NCBI GenBank assembly: GCA_015680685.1
Contig: MNCI01037805.1
Location: 424,804-488,803, forward strand
DNA: 64,000 nt
From: Gnetum montanum
Lineage: Eukaryota > Streptophyta > Gnetopsida > Gnetales > Gnetaceae
Direction of reading: 5' to 3'
Part shown: positions 9,890-21,660 of the stretch, in pieces
Position numbering within the stretch: position 1 is the first letter of the stretch
Layout: each line of letters begins with the position of its first letter
The notes under the pieces: generated by a model
Told to the model about the DNA's origin: nothing
What the model saw: only the letters and a program-made list of their open reading frames with translations
Database searches by the model: none
Position numbers and translations under genes: made by a program

Positions 9890-11158
9890 CACCGAGTCAA
9901 ACATTTCATGGAAATTAATGGACATCTTTACAAGGTATATTTCGATGGCTTGGTTCGATGGTGTGTTCCCAATGTAGATCAATTGTGAATTCTCCAAGAC
10001 GCTCATGAGGGCCCTTGTGGACATCATTATGCTGGGAGACGAACAACCATTAAAATATTTCTTGCAGGATATTATTGGCCTACATTATTTCCTGATGTCT
10101 ATCATTTTGTCCAATCTTGTGAGCACTACCAACACAATGGGGGAATGACTACTAGAATGGAGGGTCCACAACAATGGATTCAACCCTTAGAACCCTTCTT
10201 CATATGGGGTATTGATTTTATGGGGTCTATTACACCAATGTCCAATGGAAAAGCATACATTATTGTTGTTGTTGACTATTTTACAAAGTGGGCAAAAGTA
10301 GTTGTTGTTATCGACTGTACATCATCTACCGCTACACGATTTATTCAGCAACAAATCGTAAACAAGTTTGGCATGCCTCGTGCACTTATTTTTGATAATG
10401 GTACACTTTTTACAGGTAGAAATTTTTGGAAGTTGATGCAACACTTAGGAGTCGAGCATAAACTGACTACACCATATAATCCTTAAGTGAATGGTCAAGC
10501 CGAAGTCACTAATAGAGAAATCACAAAAATCTTGACATGAACCATTAGCAAATATAGGCGAGACTAGAGCACCAAATTGAACGATGCTCTTTGAGCATAC
10601 CACTCCACATGGAAACTCCCTATAGGCTACTCTCCCTATGAGTTAGTGTATGGTAAAATTCCAATACTTCCTATCCAAGCTGAGCTTCATACACTATCCA
10701 CAGCATGTGACCTTAACCTTGATCTCAGTCTAGCGCAAAAAGAATGGTTAATGAATCCTAACTTGCTAGATGAAAACTGATTAGCTACCCTATCATCCAA
10801 CGAACTGCACAAGGCATTCAACAAACAATGTCATTACTTGAAAATTAGAAAAGTCACATACCAACCAAGAGATAGGATTCTTTATTAGAATCCTGCACAT
10901 GTGCCACAACAAACTAAATTTCAAACATTGTGAGAAGGACCTTACATCATTCATGAAACGTTTCCTTCAAGGGCCATGATGACCTATAAACTTGGAAGCT
11001 CAAATAAGAAATTATTGGTCAACATCCAACAAACCAAACCTTTCCATGAGCCCAAAACGGCTAGTACTAGCACTACCTCTGTTGTTGGACAACCCTGCTC
11101 ATTATTTCGGATCTCCTCCTTCCAACACAGTCGTGGGGGAGATGGCCACCAATGCTAG
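9890..11158 (+). pseudogene. Integrase of the Athila-like element
   Basis: An HHCC-type zinc region starts near 10005 (HEGPCGHHYAG) but its second cysteine is Tyr (CEHYQHNGG). The DDE core follows: WGIDFMG (first D), IFDNGTLF (second D), and VNGQAEVTNREI (E) near 10490-10525, after a stop replacing a Gln codon at 10485. Integrase inserts the cDNA copy. Further stops occur near 10540, 10780 and 10889. The frame ends at 11158 just after a purine-rich motif. Confidence 0.8.
11129..11141 (+). other. Internal purine-rich (PPT-like) motif 1
   Basis: AGTCGTGGGGGAG lies at the end of integrase. It is close to the motif at 12455-12467 and to the true polypurine tract at 13029-13044, so it may be a copy of the plus-strand primer tract. 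Confidence 0.5.
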
Positions 11159-13044
11159 TCATTCTAAGCCCTCAGTTTCTTTTATCTTTTTGTTATACAC
11201 ATTTTTGTTTTATACATTTTTCATATTTACTTATTTTTGTTTTACACCATCGTTAACATTTTTACTATCTCTTTCTTTATTACATTTTGTTTAATTTATT
11301 CTCACTCGTCACATAATAAGTGCTCATGATGGCGGATTGTACTATAATAGTGTTACATGCTAATGTTTAGTTTTTACCTTTGACTTTCAATGTTAATGCT
11401 AAGATATGGTTTCTTTTGATAAAACAGGCAATGAGTCCACGTCATCCATTCAACTCTATGGTCTCCCTTGGTTTTGGAACTGTACTGTCCCTTTTTCTAA
11501 GCAAACCTATTAATGAACTGGTGGCTTGATATTCTTCAAACCAAGGAAAGATTCAAATAGATTGAAAAGGATGTGACCTCAAGGGAATTCAATGCATTTG
11601 TGCTAGCTATCCTCTTGGGTAATTGAATGTTTTTAATAGGTTTTCCACCATCCCACTATCAACTAATCTCGGGAAGTTGAATGATGTGGTTCTCACTTAA
11701 AATAAAAAAAATAAAAAAAACTAGTGGGAATTCAAAGCACACCCCTTAGACATAATAATAAAAATAGACAACAAGCACTGGTTATGGCACTAGAAAGACA
11801 TGCTACCCATGCCTAAAGGTTCCCTCTAACTAAGGCCTTTTCTCTCACTTCCTAATTCTTTATTCTTCTCTTTTTGGGATGGTGGTTGCTCTATGAAAGC
11901 ATTCTTGTTGCTTTAGGAGGATGGGTTGGTCAAGTGTGTTAATGTGAGGTCACTAGATGTGGTCAGTTTTAATTTGGATTTGGGCTGAATTTTATTAAGT
12001 AACCTTAACCACATACTACACAAGGGACTTTACACAACCTTGATTTTGGGATTCCATTCCATTGTCTCTTCTCTTCCCGTATTGCTTTCCATATTCCATC
12101 TCATTGTTGATTTTATGATTAGTCTATATCTTGATCAACGCATTGTTATTCTTTGGTAAATTCTTGTGGGTGAATTCTTAACTATTATTTCCATATGTCA
12201 TTCCTAGAGCCTATGGACTCTTTGGTTTGGGGGTTTGTTAGGGCATAATGGGCATGAGCCTACTTTGGGGAGGACCCACTAGCATTCCTTTTTGGTGCGA
12301 TTGTTAAGTTCTTTTCCCTTAAACATTTCTTGCAATAAACTATTTGTTGTTCCATGACATCCATTTTTTTTTCTTTTATTGGCTTCACCGTTGTTATTCC
12401 TCTTCTCTTCCTTTTTCTTTCGTTTCCCATCCTATTTCTACCAGAGGCTCGTTCTTAGTCGTGGGGGCTTGTTGTAAATTTTTCCATTCCATTACTTATC
12501 TTACCCCTACACCTTGGGTAGTTATTAGTTACAAACCTCTAATTCAGTATCTGCCATACCCACAACCTAGCCAATGTGCTTCATATCGAGGCAAGATATC
12601 AACTACATTATATCTTATCCATCCTTGCTAATTCGTGATTATGTTGTGTGTGAAAATGATGATCACATGTACAATGAATTGGGATAGGAGGGAGCACTCA
12701 GGATGGACTGGAGCAAGAGCATTTACGCAAGGAACAAGCTTGGTCATGTGGCCATGGATGAACAACGGTGTGTACATTTTTGACATCAACAACAACATGC
12801 CTCATTTTCCTTTCTCGCTCTCTTTCTTCAAGCTATCAAATGAAGGTCTGGATGTCATCTATGTACAGTGTTCACCATAATGGTTATGAACACCAATGCT
12901 ATAATACGTTTGTCGATCTATTCACAGGGCACTTTGAGTCTATCATTCCATGTCACCGTCAGTTGTAATTCAATCAATAATCCCATACCTTCCCAATATT
13001 TTGTAAGGAACTCGAGGACAAGTTTTCAGTTAGACATGGGGGTA
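11159..13044 (+). other. Non-coding spacer between integrase and 3' LTR
   Basis: Almost 1.9 kb without a coherent ORF. It is homologous to 22271-24130 on the - strand, and part (11190-12450) also to 27690-29050. A TTAGTCGTGGGGG motif sits at 12455-12467. The primary PPT (GTTAGACATGGGGGTA, 13029-13044) abuts the 3' LTR. The env-like ORF present in the - strand element at 24500-27300 is absent here. Confidence 0.75.
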
Positions 13045-13876
13045 TGATGAGTCTCAATATTGGACCCTCAATATCGAATACATGATATCAAAGATGTCAA
13101 AGCAATATTGGACATGCGATGTCAGAACTTGTCTCGTTGGCTATAAATAGGAGACAGGGGCACTTTTTTTGGCATTAGTTTTTAGTCCCTTATTCGAACT
13201 CTTGCAATTTTTCCCCTCCAAAGTTAGAATTATTTCTAAGTGCCCGTAGTAGAAGTCATAAAGTGAACGGATCTTTATTCGAGCATTGTGTACTTGAGCG
13301 CACCTTGTGTCTAGAAATAAAGACAAACTTTGTGAGAAACCTTGCAACATTCAGAATAGCTTAATTATTGCATTTAATGTTATTTACTGTTATTTGATGC
13401 TCTCATTTGTTAATCAATGTTATTTCTATTGAACTGTTAATTATCAATGAATTAGCACACTTAGCACAACCACTCCAACCATACATGGGAACACTTGGTA
13501 ACCCAGTAACGACTAGCGTTTGGTAATCCCAGTAGTGTTACACTAGTTCAGGATGTGTTCGGAGAGTGGGAACGGATGCTGGTGTTAGGACTAGTTAGAG
13601 AATAGTTAACTAGTTAAATCAAATTAGTTATTAAATTACCTTATTTCTCTCTTTTAAGCATCAAGAAAATAAAACATAAAATAATAAAAATCACATACCT
13701 CGAGTTTACTTAACCATACAATTGAGCCTTACAAGTAAGCTTGAGAAGACAACGATTGCATAACTCATCCTTATTCTGTGTAGGCGCATAAGCACTTAAT
13801 CCTTGGAGTTCGACCAGATCACGTGTGAATGCTTGTATTCGTATGGTTGGGCATAGGGGTACCTTGCTGCTCATCA
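13045..13876 (+). repeat. 3' LTR of the Athila-like element
   Basis: An 832-bp LTR starting TGATGAG right after the polypurine tract and ending CTCATCA, a perfect 7-bp terminal inverted repeat. A TATA box in CTATAAATAGG at about 13141 marks its promoter. Its last 365 bp match the truncated 5' LTR. Confidence 0.88.
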
Positions 13877-14840
13877 CTTATTTAAGGATTATGAGTTTTA
13901 ACTTTTGAATTCCTAATACAACAAACTTTATAAAATTAATTAATTAGAACACATTGCCACATCCCAGGCAACGACACCAATGATGAGTGGTGGAGCAATC
14001 CAACACCTAACCATACAAGTCACAACTATTCATGCATGATCTGATTGTAATCCGTGGATGGACAATGTTGATATGCTAGTAATTGAGTTAAGCTCATGAT
14101 TGTTGTCTTTCCACTTTAAGCTAGTGAAGTCTAAATGTATGGTTTAGCTTGCAATGAGGCATATGTTAAATGATGTTGTAAGGCTAGTAATGCTCTAAGT
14201 GTTGACATAGTGAATGTAGAATTAAATACTAAATCTAACCTATAATAGAAACGTAAATCTATTCTAGCCTACAGTGATGAGTATCTATTCCTGATTCATA
14301 GTACATGCCTTGGACTCATGTAACCATTACTGGGCTACCAAGTAAGTTCATTATTGAGCAAATCAAGTGAAACCATCACTATGACTACCAAAAAATTACA
14401 CTTAAGCGCTGGAAATCAGTCATACTCATTACACTTTAATAATGTGCAAGTAAAAATAAAGTGCTTGAAAAGTAAAGTACTAAGCTAGTAATACAGTAGA
14501 AATTATGCTAAGTAAAACAGTAAACTAAGGGAATGTTACAATGATGGAAATAGTCTTGATATTTATTGCAGTCACAGCTTGTACCCAAGTACAACTTGCT
14601 CAAATAAAAACACCGTTCAACTATGACACATCACATTGCGGGCATTCACTCTTCTATCGCTAGGTCATAGTTCAAGAAATAAAACTGCAAGAGTTCTATT
14701 ACGATGGGCATGAAAACTTGTTGGATTGTGCACTTAAGTGTTGTATTTACAGGGGTGCACACATCCTGAGACATCGTATCAACAATGACATAGCATGAGA
14801 AGCAATACTTTTGATATGACATTGTTGCTACAATGTTATA
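13877..14840 (-). mobile_element. 5' LTR and leader fragment of a second Athila-like element
   Basis: On the - strand, an LTR beginning (at its inner edge) TGATGAG at 13981 is followed by a primer site at 13979-13961, TGGTGTCGTTGCCTGGGAT, which differs from the tRNA-Asp site at 3 of 18 positions. About 84 bp of leader then runs to 13877. The LTR aligns along its length with 31827-32647. Its outer edge, about 14840, is a guess because no clean CTCATCA remains. No coding part survives. Confidence 0.7.
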
Positions 14841-15544
14841 ACACAACAAAATTTGGATTTATCATTAGCAAAAGTAAGATAACGTATGGAATGCAATTTC
14901 AATAGTAACATAAATAGTGGTAAAATAGACATGAGAATTCAAGGCCAAAAAGTTTCTCATTGGAAATAGTTGTTACTTGGAAGTGTTTCCATCGTGCCTT
15001 AACCACCATGCATGCCCATGTATGGTACTATGTATCATTATCCATCATAAAGGCTTCGCTTGCTAAAAAATTTGAAGTATATCTTCATACCAATAGTTTA
15101 AAAGTGAAAAAAAAAAAACACTTGAACCCTTAACCTTTCACTTGAGACTTGAAATGCATATTGCTATGCTATTTGGTCCACCCTTGCATATTAGTGGGCC
15201 TGCTAACATGGCTAATGATGTAGGGACACATAAGCATGGCTAATGATGGTCATGCAAGATGCATGAAGTGACACAATGGACATGCACGATAGTTAAGGCA
15301 TAATGGAGACACTTTCATTGTTACTTAGCATTAGTGCTCTAATTATATGGTGAAATCAATGAAGATATAAAAATAAAATTGAGCCAATATGGTTAAAATG
15401 GAGATATGCTAGTGGTATTCTATGTGATAAAAACATATTCTATGTGAGTTTATAGAAAAAAGTTACTATCACTATTCAAAGAAAACCACCAAAAGGAAAA
15501 AACAATTGAAGATAATCTCAAGAAAATGCAACTAACCAAAGATC

Positions 15545-15642
15545 TATGTCTTTATTGGGGTGAATGGTGAAAAAGAACTCATATAGTTGATCCTATTTTG
15601 TTAGGACAAGGTTAAGAGGATGATGATGATGTTGGACCAAAA
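15545..15642 (+). mobile_element. RTE-type LINE 3' end fragment
   Basis: A segment with GTTGATCC...TTAGGACAAGGTTAAG followed by GATGATGATGATG resembles the 3' terminus of plant RTE LINEs. The same arrangement, joined to recognisable RTE coding sequence, is found on the - strand at 61690-61895 in this window, which supports the call. Confidence 0.6.
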
Positions 15643-15764
15643 CATACATTGTTTGTTAGCATAAAAAAATACACCTACATTTGGGTATTAATGCTTATTT
15701 AGCTCTTAACAAAATACATCTTACATTTGGGTTTTAATGCTTATTTGGCTATTAATAAAAGCAA

Positions 15765-15860
15765 ATGGGAAAAGAAAAGAAAAAAATGAAAAATGAAAAA
15801 AACTTATGTAGTCGATTCCATATAGTTGAGATAAAGCTAGAATGATGGTTTAGAACTGAA
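15765..15860 (+). mobile_element. RTE-type LINE 3' end fragment, second copy
   Basis: GTAGTCGATTCC, then GTTGAGATAAAGCTAG and ATGATGG, is a further degenerate RTE tail in the same orientation, about 220 bp after the first. It is preceded by an A-rich stretch. Confidence 0.5.
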
Positions 15861-16250
15861 CTTTGTTATCACACGTGATTTCTCTCATCATAATGATATG
15901 AAGGACACCAAGTTACTATCACGTAATGGATCTTAAAATTGCAAAACTTATTTAAGAGAAGGTATTCGAATGTGAAACATAGCTAACATACTTCATTAAT
16001 AGAATTATAAAGGAATATGCTTCAAGTATAAGTTAAATAATAACTAATCCTTATAAAAGAATGAGCAAAACCACTTAAATTTGCTCTCTCACACCTTTCT
16101 TAGCAATTGCTCAAAGCATGAGTCATTACTAGATTACAAGAGGAAGCATTTTTTGGTTAGGTAACGAATCGACACATGTGGAAACAATACTTTTTAGACT
16201 TACCCACCGACAAGATACGGTGTCATAATTCTATTCCGTTAAGGAAAACT

Positions 16251-17928
16251 TAAAAAGGCTTAAGATGTGATAAGGATTAGTGGAGTGACAAAGCACCTTA
16301 AATTAAAGCGCAAAAAATCTGGACTCGTTACAAACATAAATATAGAGAAATCACGAGCCGCAGAGACAAAGAGACAGACAGGGCGCCTTCATTACACCAA
16401 AATTTTATCCGTGAACTCCGAAGAAAAAGGAAATAAAAATATGGAGCATCCATCATCATGGCCGGAAAGTGTTAATGTGCATCGATGACATGTACATGTA
16501 CATGTACCATGATGGATGGATGGATGGATTCCTTCCTTATCATGATCTGTCATCGTTTTCAGACGAAGCGCGCATGGTCCATCCGTATTCATGCGTTCAT
16601 GCATGCCATTCACATGATGAAAATGACATGCAGTCCCTTTCAGCTTTTACCGCGTCTGGAACAAAAAAACAAAATTCCGACGTGGCATCGACGGTTCGGC
16701 CCCCCTGTACCCACGTGCTGTACACTACAATTATTGCGTAACACGTCAATGGTAAAAAGGGTGCAAAAAACAAATCAAAGATTTTCACTCCGCTTTTTTG
16801 AACACACGTAAGAACTGGGTTACACGTATACTTTATTTGTAAACGTTTTTTTTATACGAATCCGCTTTAAAAAACAAACTCCAGGGAGAGGCTTTACTTG
16901 ACCGTATATTTTTAATCCTTTAGAGGTTGCAAATTTGAATCAGATTTATATTTTTAAGTGAGTTTTTACAAGTTCTAATACCTTTTTTAATGTACATCTT
17001 ATCAAGTAGGGTCATAAAAGGGAAATTGTTGGAACCTTAAGATATACAATTCAGTTAGAACTTTATAACATATATGTACCAAAATTGTGCACCTTAAGAT
17101 ATATAGAACTTTATCACATATGATTGTGTATCAAAATTGAGCCTCTAACTTAAAGCTTCTAAGAAAATTAATGAATTAACCAACACCTTATTATTATATA
17201 AAATTATAAGAAAATTAATGAATTAACCAAAGGTGTCAAGAAGAGGCTACCCTTTAAACTCGTACCTACGTTTTTAAACTTAAAACAATAATCATGTTAC
17301 CATCCCATGAGTCCCAAGAAAAGGAAACTTACTAAGTGGCAAACCATAGTAATAAGAAAAATAATAACATTATTAAAGATAAAGTGGCAACGTCATTGTT
17401 GTTATCAGCAAGGAGCCAGCAATATCCAGCTCACCAACGGTCTTAGAGAGTTGCGTGTTGGGGTGGGTTTTGTCACGCCATGTGCATGTGACAATGTTGT
17501 GACGCTGCAACAATTAATAATAATAATAATAAATGGATTAATAAATTTCAGCGAAATATCGCTGCCCTACACTGTGCTGTGCTGCAACTTGTTCTGCTGC
17601 TGCTGCTGCTGCTTCTGCTTCCTTCGTTGGATCTTGTTATCGTGTTCCTTGTTCTTGTGCTCTGTACTTTGTTCTATAATTCAAGCCAATTTGCTCGTTG
17701 TTTTTCGTGCTTCTCCTCCATATTTCGTTTTCCATTTCGGTCCGCTGCAATCGATCGCTTTGTTTTCGTTTCGGATCTTTCCGCAATTCTTTCCTGCGCT
17801 TCGCTTCGCTTCTCTTCTTCGATTTCTGCGGCATTTTTCGCGTTTTGATCTTCGGTCTTTGCTGCATTTTTCTTCGCTTTCGGATCGCAAGCATCTTTGT
17901 TGAAGCTTTTAGGCTCCGATCGAGAAGA
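16251..17928 (+). promoter_or_regulatory. Upstream region and probable 5' UTR of the UDP-apiose/xylose synthase gene
   Basis: There is no convincing ORF. A CCACGTGC-type G-box core is present at about 16711, with other ACGT cores nearby. A palindromic ACATGTACATGTACATGT run (about 16489-16506) and GGAT repeats follow, then AT-rich DNA. The last 350 bases before the start codon are strongly pyrimidine-rich, with CTG repeats at about 17597-17615 and CTT/TTCG-rich sequence, as in many plant 5' UTRs. No clear TATA box could be fixed, so the transcription start is unknown. Confidence 0.45.
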
Positions 17929-20812
17929 ATGGCGCAGCAGCAGCGAATGGATTTGGACGGAAACGCTGTGGAAGCTTTGACGATATGCATGATAGGCGGT
18001 GGAGGTTTCATAGGGTCGCATCTCTGCGAGAAGCTTATGTATGAGACGCAGCACCGCGTGGTAGCCATCGACGTTTACGATGACAAGATTCGGCATCTGC
18101 TGGAGCCGGATCATCCCTGGACCGGTCGCATCGAGTTCCACCGTATTAACATCAAGCATGATCCGCGCCTTGAGGGCCTGATCAAGATGTCTGATTTGGT
18201 ATTTCTCTGTAATTTTGCGTTTCGTTGAACTGCTTTGATAGGTTTCAGTTCAGATCTTTTGCGCATTCCTTTTATCTTGCGTTGATTAGATTCGGTACTT
18301 TTGTCTGTAGCATTGTTGTATTTCGTACCTAGCAAGAGCGTGCGTTTCTGTAACTCGGCTTTCGTAGATTTCGTGCTTTTTTCTTTAGATTGAGTTCGTT
18401 TGCTTCTTTTCTCTGTTTTTGACATTTATACGTGCTTTCATTGTAAGTTATGTCCTGCAGCACACTCGTTTCTGGTTGCTTTTACATTCTGGTAGACTTG
18501 TTTGCAGGTCTTTTTTTCCCCTTTTGGCAGTGCGGGGCTAATGTACCGGTAGATCTTTCTTCGTTTTTTCGTTACTGGGAAGACGTCGCGTTTTTAATAA
18601 ATTAATGTCGGATGCCATGTTCGTTTTCACCTCTGTTTTGATTATATGCACTTATGGTCATGTGCGGGGAGACCTGTTTGAAGGATTTCAACAGTCAAAT
18701 TTGGAATGGATGTTCTTGTCTGAGTGTTATGATCTGAAATTCAATATTCAATTCTCATTGCTTTCATGTGAAAGGCTTTCAGCATTTCCTTTACGTGTTT
18801 GAGTTTTTAAGATGGGTCCTGGATTTAAGATTCCTCGGTAACTTGATAATTTTGTACCTTAAAATCCGAAGTCCCTGCTTTGTTTTATTATTCCTGATAT
18901 TTATCGTTTGAAACAAAGAGGCTAAATATTTTCATTGGAATGGAGAATGTTGAGGCTTTTCTGGACGGTAGTTCCGAAATTTGTCTCTGCGGCATTCATG
19001 ATAAAAAAACTAACTCAATTTAATGTTTTTTTTGAAGGGCATAGTATATTTTCATCTGCTTTTTAATCAATAATCTTTATTTGGTCTCGTGGACAGACAA
19101 TAAACTTGGCTGCTATTTGCACTCCTGCGGACTACAATACGCGCCCACTGGACACAATATACAGTAATTTCATTGATGCCCTTCCAGTGGTGAGTACTTT
19201 TTAGTTCTTGAGTGTTCTTATTGATTCTAAGGTATATAAGTCATGCATCAGCAATTTTACATTTTTATAGGGGGAAATATTGATAGTTTTGTAAGTGTTC
19301 TTGGTTATTTAAAATATCATTTTCGTTTCACTCTGTAGGTGAAATTCTGTTCGGAAAACAACAAGCGACTTATTCACTTTTCTACATGTGAAGTTTACGG
19401 GAAGACAGCTGGCAGCTTTCTTCCGAAAGATAGCCCTCTTAGACAGGTGCATACGCAAGATCGTTTCTTTGTAGTTCAGTCCTTTCTCGGTCTATCTGGT
19501 TAAACTCTACATTTATTACTTATTTGTTAATACTTTGTAGGACCCCGAATTTTATGTTTTGAAAGAAGATAAATCCCCTTGCATTTTTGGTTCCATTGAG
19601 AAGCAAAGGTGGTCTTATGCCTGTGCAAAGCAACTTACTGAAAGGCTAATATACGGTGAGATCTTTTTTTGTTTTACAACTACATTGGCTTTACATTTTC
19701 AACCGTAGACACTAATATTTGGAGTATTTTACTTACAGCTGAGGGTGCGGAGAATGGTCTTGAATTTACAATTGTACGCCCGTTTAATTGGATTGGTCCT
19801 AGAATGGATTTTATCCCTGGGATTGATGGGCCAACTGAAGGGGTACCCAGGGTACTTGCTTGCTTTAGCAATGTAAGTTAGGAATCTAAAATTATTTTTG
19901 GTATTCACATATAGCATATATATATTAAATTGTCGGTTTAAAATTTATTACAGTGAGTCTAATCATTGCATTTCTCTTCTCATATTAAGGGTCTATTACG
20001 AGGGGAGCCGTTAAAACTCGTAGATGGTGGCCAGTCTCAGCGAACTTTTGTATACATCAAAGATGCCATTGATGCTGTTGTTCGAATGATTGTAAGACTA
20101 TTTTACAGCAATTACTTTGCTTGTTTTGATTTATTTGTCGGTAAGTATCTTAGTTTCTCTCGTATTATCTTTGTTCCAGGAAAATCCTTCACGAGCAAAT
20201 GGGCACATTTTTAATGTTGGTAATCCAAACAATGAAGTGACTGTCAAGCAATTGGCAGAGCTCATGACCGAGGTGAGTATTCAAGTGTTAGTTTTCCATA
20301 TTTCTAGGCTCTCTATATCTCTATACAAGCGACAATTTTGCTTGTTTTAGCTCTAATAATATCGTTATTAGAGGTTTTACTTATTTTTACTTGGCAGTCT
20401 ACATCACGTCTTTAAAATGCCTTATTTTGTTAAGCTTCTGATTCTTTTTGTATCTTTTTCTCGCTTAGATATATTCAAAGGTTAGTGGTGAACCTCCTTT
20501 GGATGTGCCAACTATCGATGTCAGCTCAAAAGAGTTTTATGGTGAAGGCTATGATGATAGCGACAGGAGGATTCCAGATATGACCATCATAACTAAACAA
20601 CTTGGTATACACACACACACGGGGTAGCAGTTTATATGCAGTGCATTTGTTATAGCTTATTGTTTAGCTAATCTAATCTAAAATTTGATTTTGCAGAGTG
20701 GGAACCAAAGACATCTTTATGGGACCTTTTGGAATCTACCTTGACGTATCAGCATAAGACCTACTCCCACGCAGTTAAGCAGGCTACTTCGAAGGCTACT
20801 GCATCCAGCTAA
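17929..20812 (+). CDS. AXS: UDP-D-apiose/UDP-D-xylose synthase
   Basis: Nine exons: 17929-18198, 19097-19189, 19339-19446, 19541-19655, 19739-19872, 19990-20091, 20180-20272, 20469-20604, 20697-20812. All introns are GT-AG and join in frame to 388 aa, close to the 389 aa of Arabidopsis AXS1. The cytosolic enzyme uses NAD+ to convert UDP-glucuronate to UDP-apiose and UDP-xylose, precursors for rhamnogalacturonan II and other apiose-containing glycans. It is an extended short-chain dehydrogenase: GGGGFIG (residues 23-29) binds NAD+, and YACAK (183-187) is the YxxxK pair. C98, C138, E139, R180, Y183 and R233 match, with an offset of two, the AXS1 residues C100, C140, E141, R182, Y185 and R235 as I recall them. 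The start is the first ATG in frame with the conserved N-terminus. The gene is intact. Confidence 0.97.
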
Positions 20813-21280
20813 ACTGGCATTTTGAAGAATTGTTGGAGGAATTTTGCCCTTCTGTCTTATTGTCTTTACTAGTCCTCCCTAATGTTACTATTCTTTATAA
20901 CATTCAGTGATGTTGCTCCTCTTCTGCTGTGACTCAGACCCGGATAGTATTGTCCCGATTGGGTTTGGCAAAGATTATTCTGGATGGAAAATGAACCATA
21001 TGCCAATGTATAAGAGGCCGTAATGTCTGCTACGTCCTTTTCCTTGAACCGTTATAGATTTGGGGTCTGCCTTAAGTATTTATTAAATGATAAAAGGTAT
21101 TTTGATTTGGATGGCAGGTGTATGTGACTAGTATTTATTGAATAGGAAATGATTCTCCGTATTGAATATGGCATTCAGATACATTATCCCAAGATTGAAT
21201 GATTGGATTGAATATGGCAGTTTCTGATTTAATGGTTGCGTATACATAGATGCATCGTCATCGTTCTAGATGGGGTTGAC
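20813..21280 (+). other. 3' UTR and downstream flank of the AXS gene
   Basis: After the TAA, T-rich and mixed sequence contains several possible polyadenylation elements (AT-rich runs near 21080-21110), none decisive. The - strand retrotransposon sequence begins at about 21280. Confidence 0.5.
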
Positions 21281-21660
21281 TACCTGAGAGGTACCCTATC
21301 CTCAACTATACGAATCACAAGCATTTATGCACAATCTAGTCAAATTTTTTGGAGGAGACTAGTTGTTGCATCTAGATCATTATGTTTTGAATAATGGCCC
21401 AAGGCGAAGGTGTCCTTCTTAACTGTCCGTACATGCCTTGGACTTGTGGGGCTACTTTTGGGTTTACCAAGTGTCACTGGCGGTGCCAAACAATACACCT
21501 TTAGGTGAGTATGCCTTTACACATTTTGCTTAACAACAAGAACGGTAAATAACAATAAATAGAAATGTTTAACTAAATAAAGTATTAAATAATTAAAACA
21601 ATAATATTAATCTAAGTGGATGCTACAATGATGGAAGTAATCTTGATCTTTATTGTTAGT
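21280..21660 (-). repeat. 3' LTR of the pol-less element, outer part
   Basis: It aligns with 31836-32397 of the 5' LTR (GAGGTACCC..., TTGCTTAACAACAAGAAC, ATCTTGATCTTTATT), with an internal deletion. It is interrupted at 21661 by the nested element; the LTR resumes at 24133. Confidence 0.75.

Larger units (their letters stand above)
4602..13876 (+). mobile_element. Athila-like Ty3/gypsy LTR retrotransposon (decayed)
   Basis: A 365-bp segment at 4602-4966 is repeated at 13512-13876, marking the two LTRs. The 5' LTR lacks its first ~467 bp. Between them on the + strand are gag, protease, reverse transcriptase, RNase H and integrase in gypsy order, with many stops. The RT motif FMDDFSTYG, a tRNA-Asp-like primer site, and a long non-coding stretch after integrase fit the Athila lineage. 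Counting by eye, the LTRs differ at about 26 of 365 sites, nearly all transitions, so the copy is old. An 855-bp assembly gap removes most of gag. Confidence 0.88.
14841..16250. other. Intergenic, AT-rich, with two RTE LINE tails
   Basis: No gene is seen. The only recognisable pieces are two RTE-type LINE 3' ends at 15545-15642 and 15765-15860, listed separately. A short poly(A) lies at about 15108-15118. Confidence 0.6.

Noticed and set aside
16469-16811. Overlapping ORFs 5' of the AXS gene (ACATGT and GGAT repeats)
   Set aside because: Simple-sequence-driven frames on both strands with no domain; treated as promoter region.
16890-16960. Possible second SINE (GATTCAAATTTG on the - strand)
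   Set aside because: There is a box B-like match, but no box A at the right distance.
17637-18159. Antisense Lys/Arg-rich ORFs opposite AXS exon 1 and its leader
   Set aside because: They are shadows of the CT-rich 5' UTR and exon 1, with no domain.
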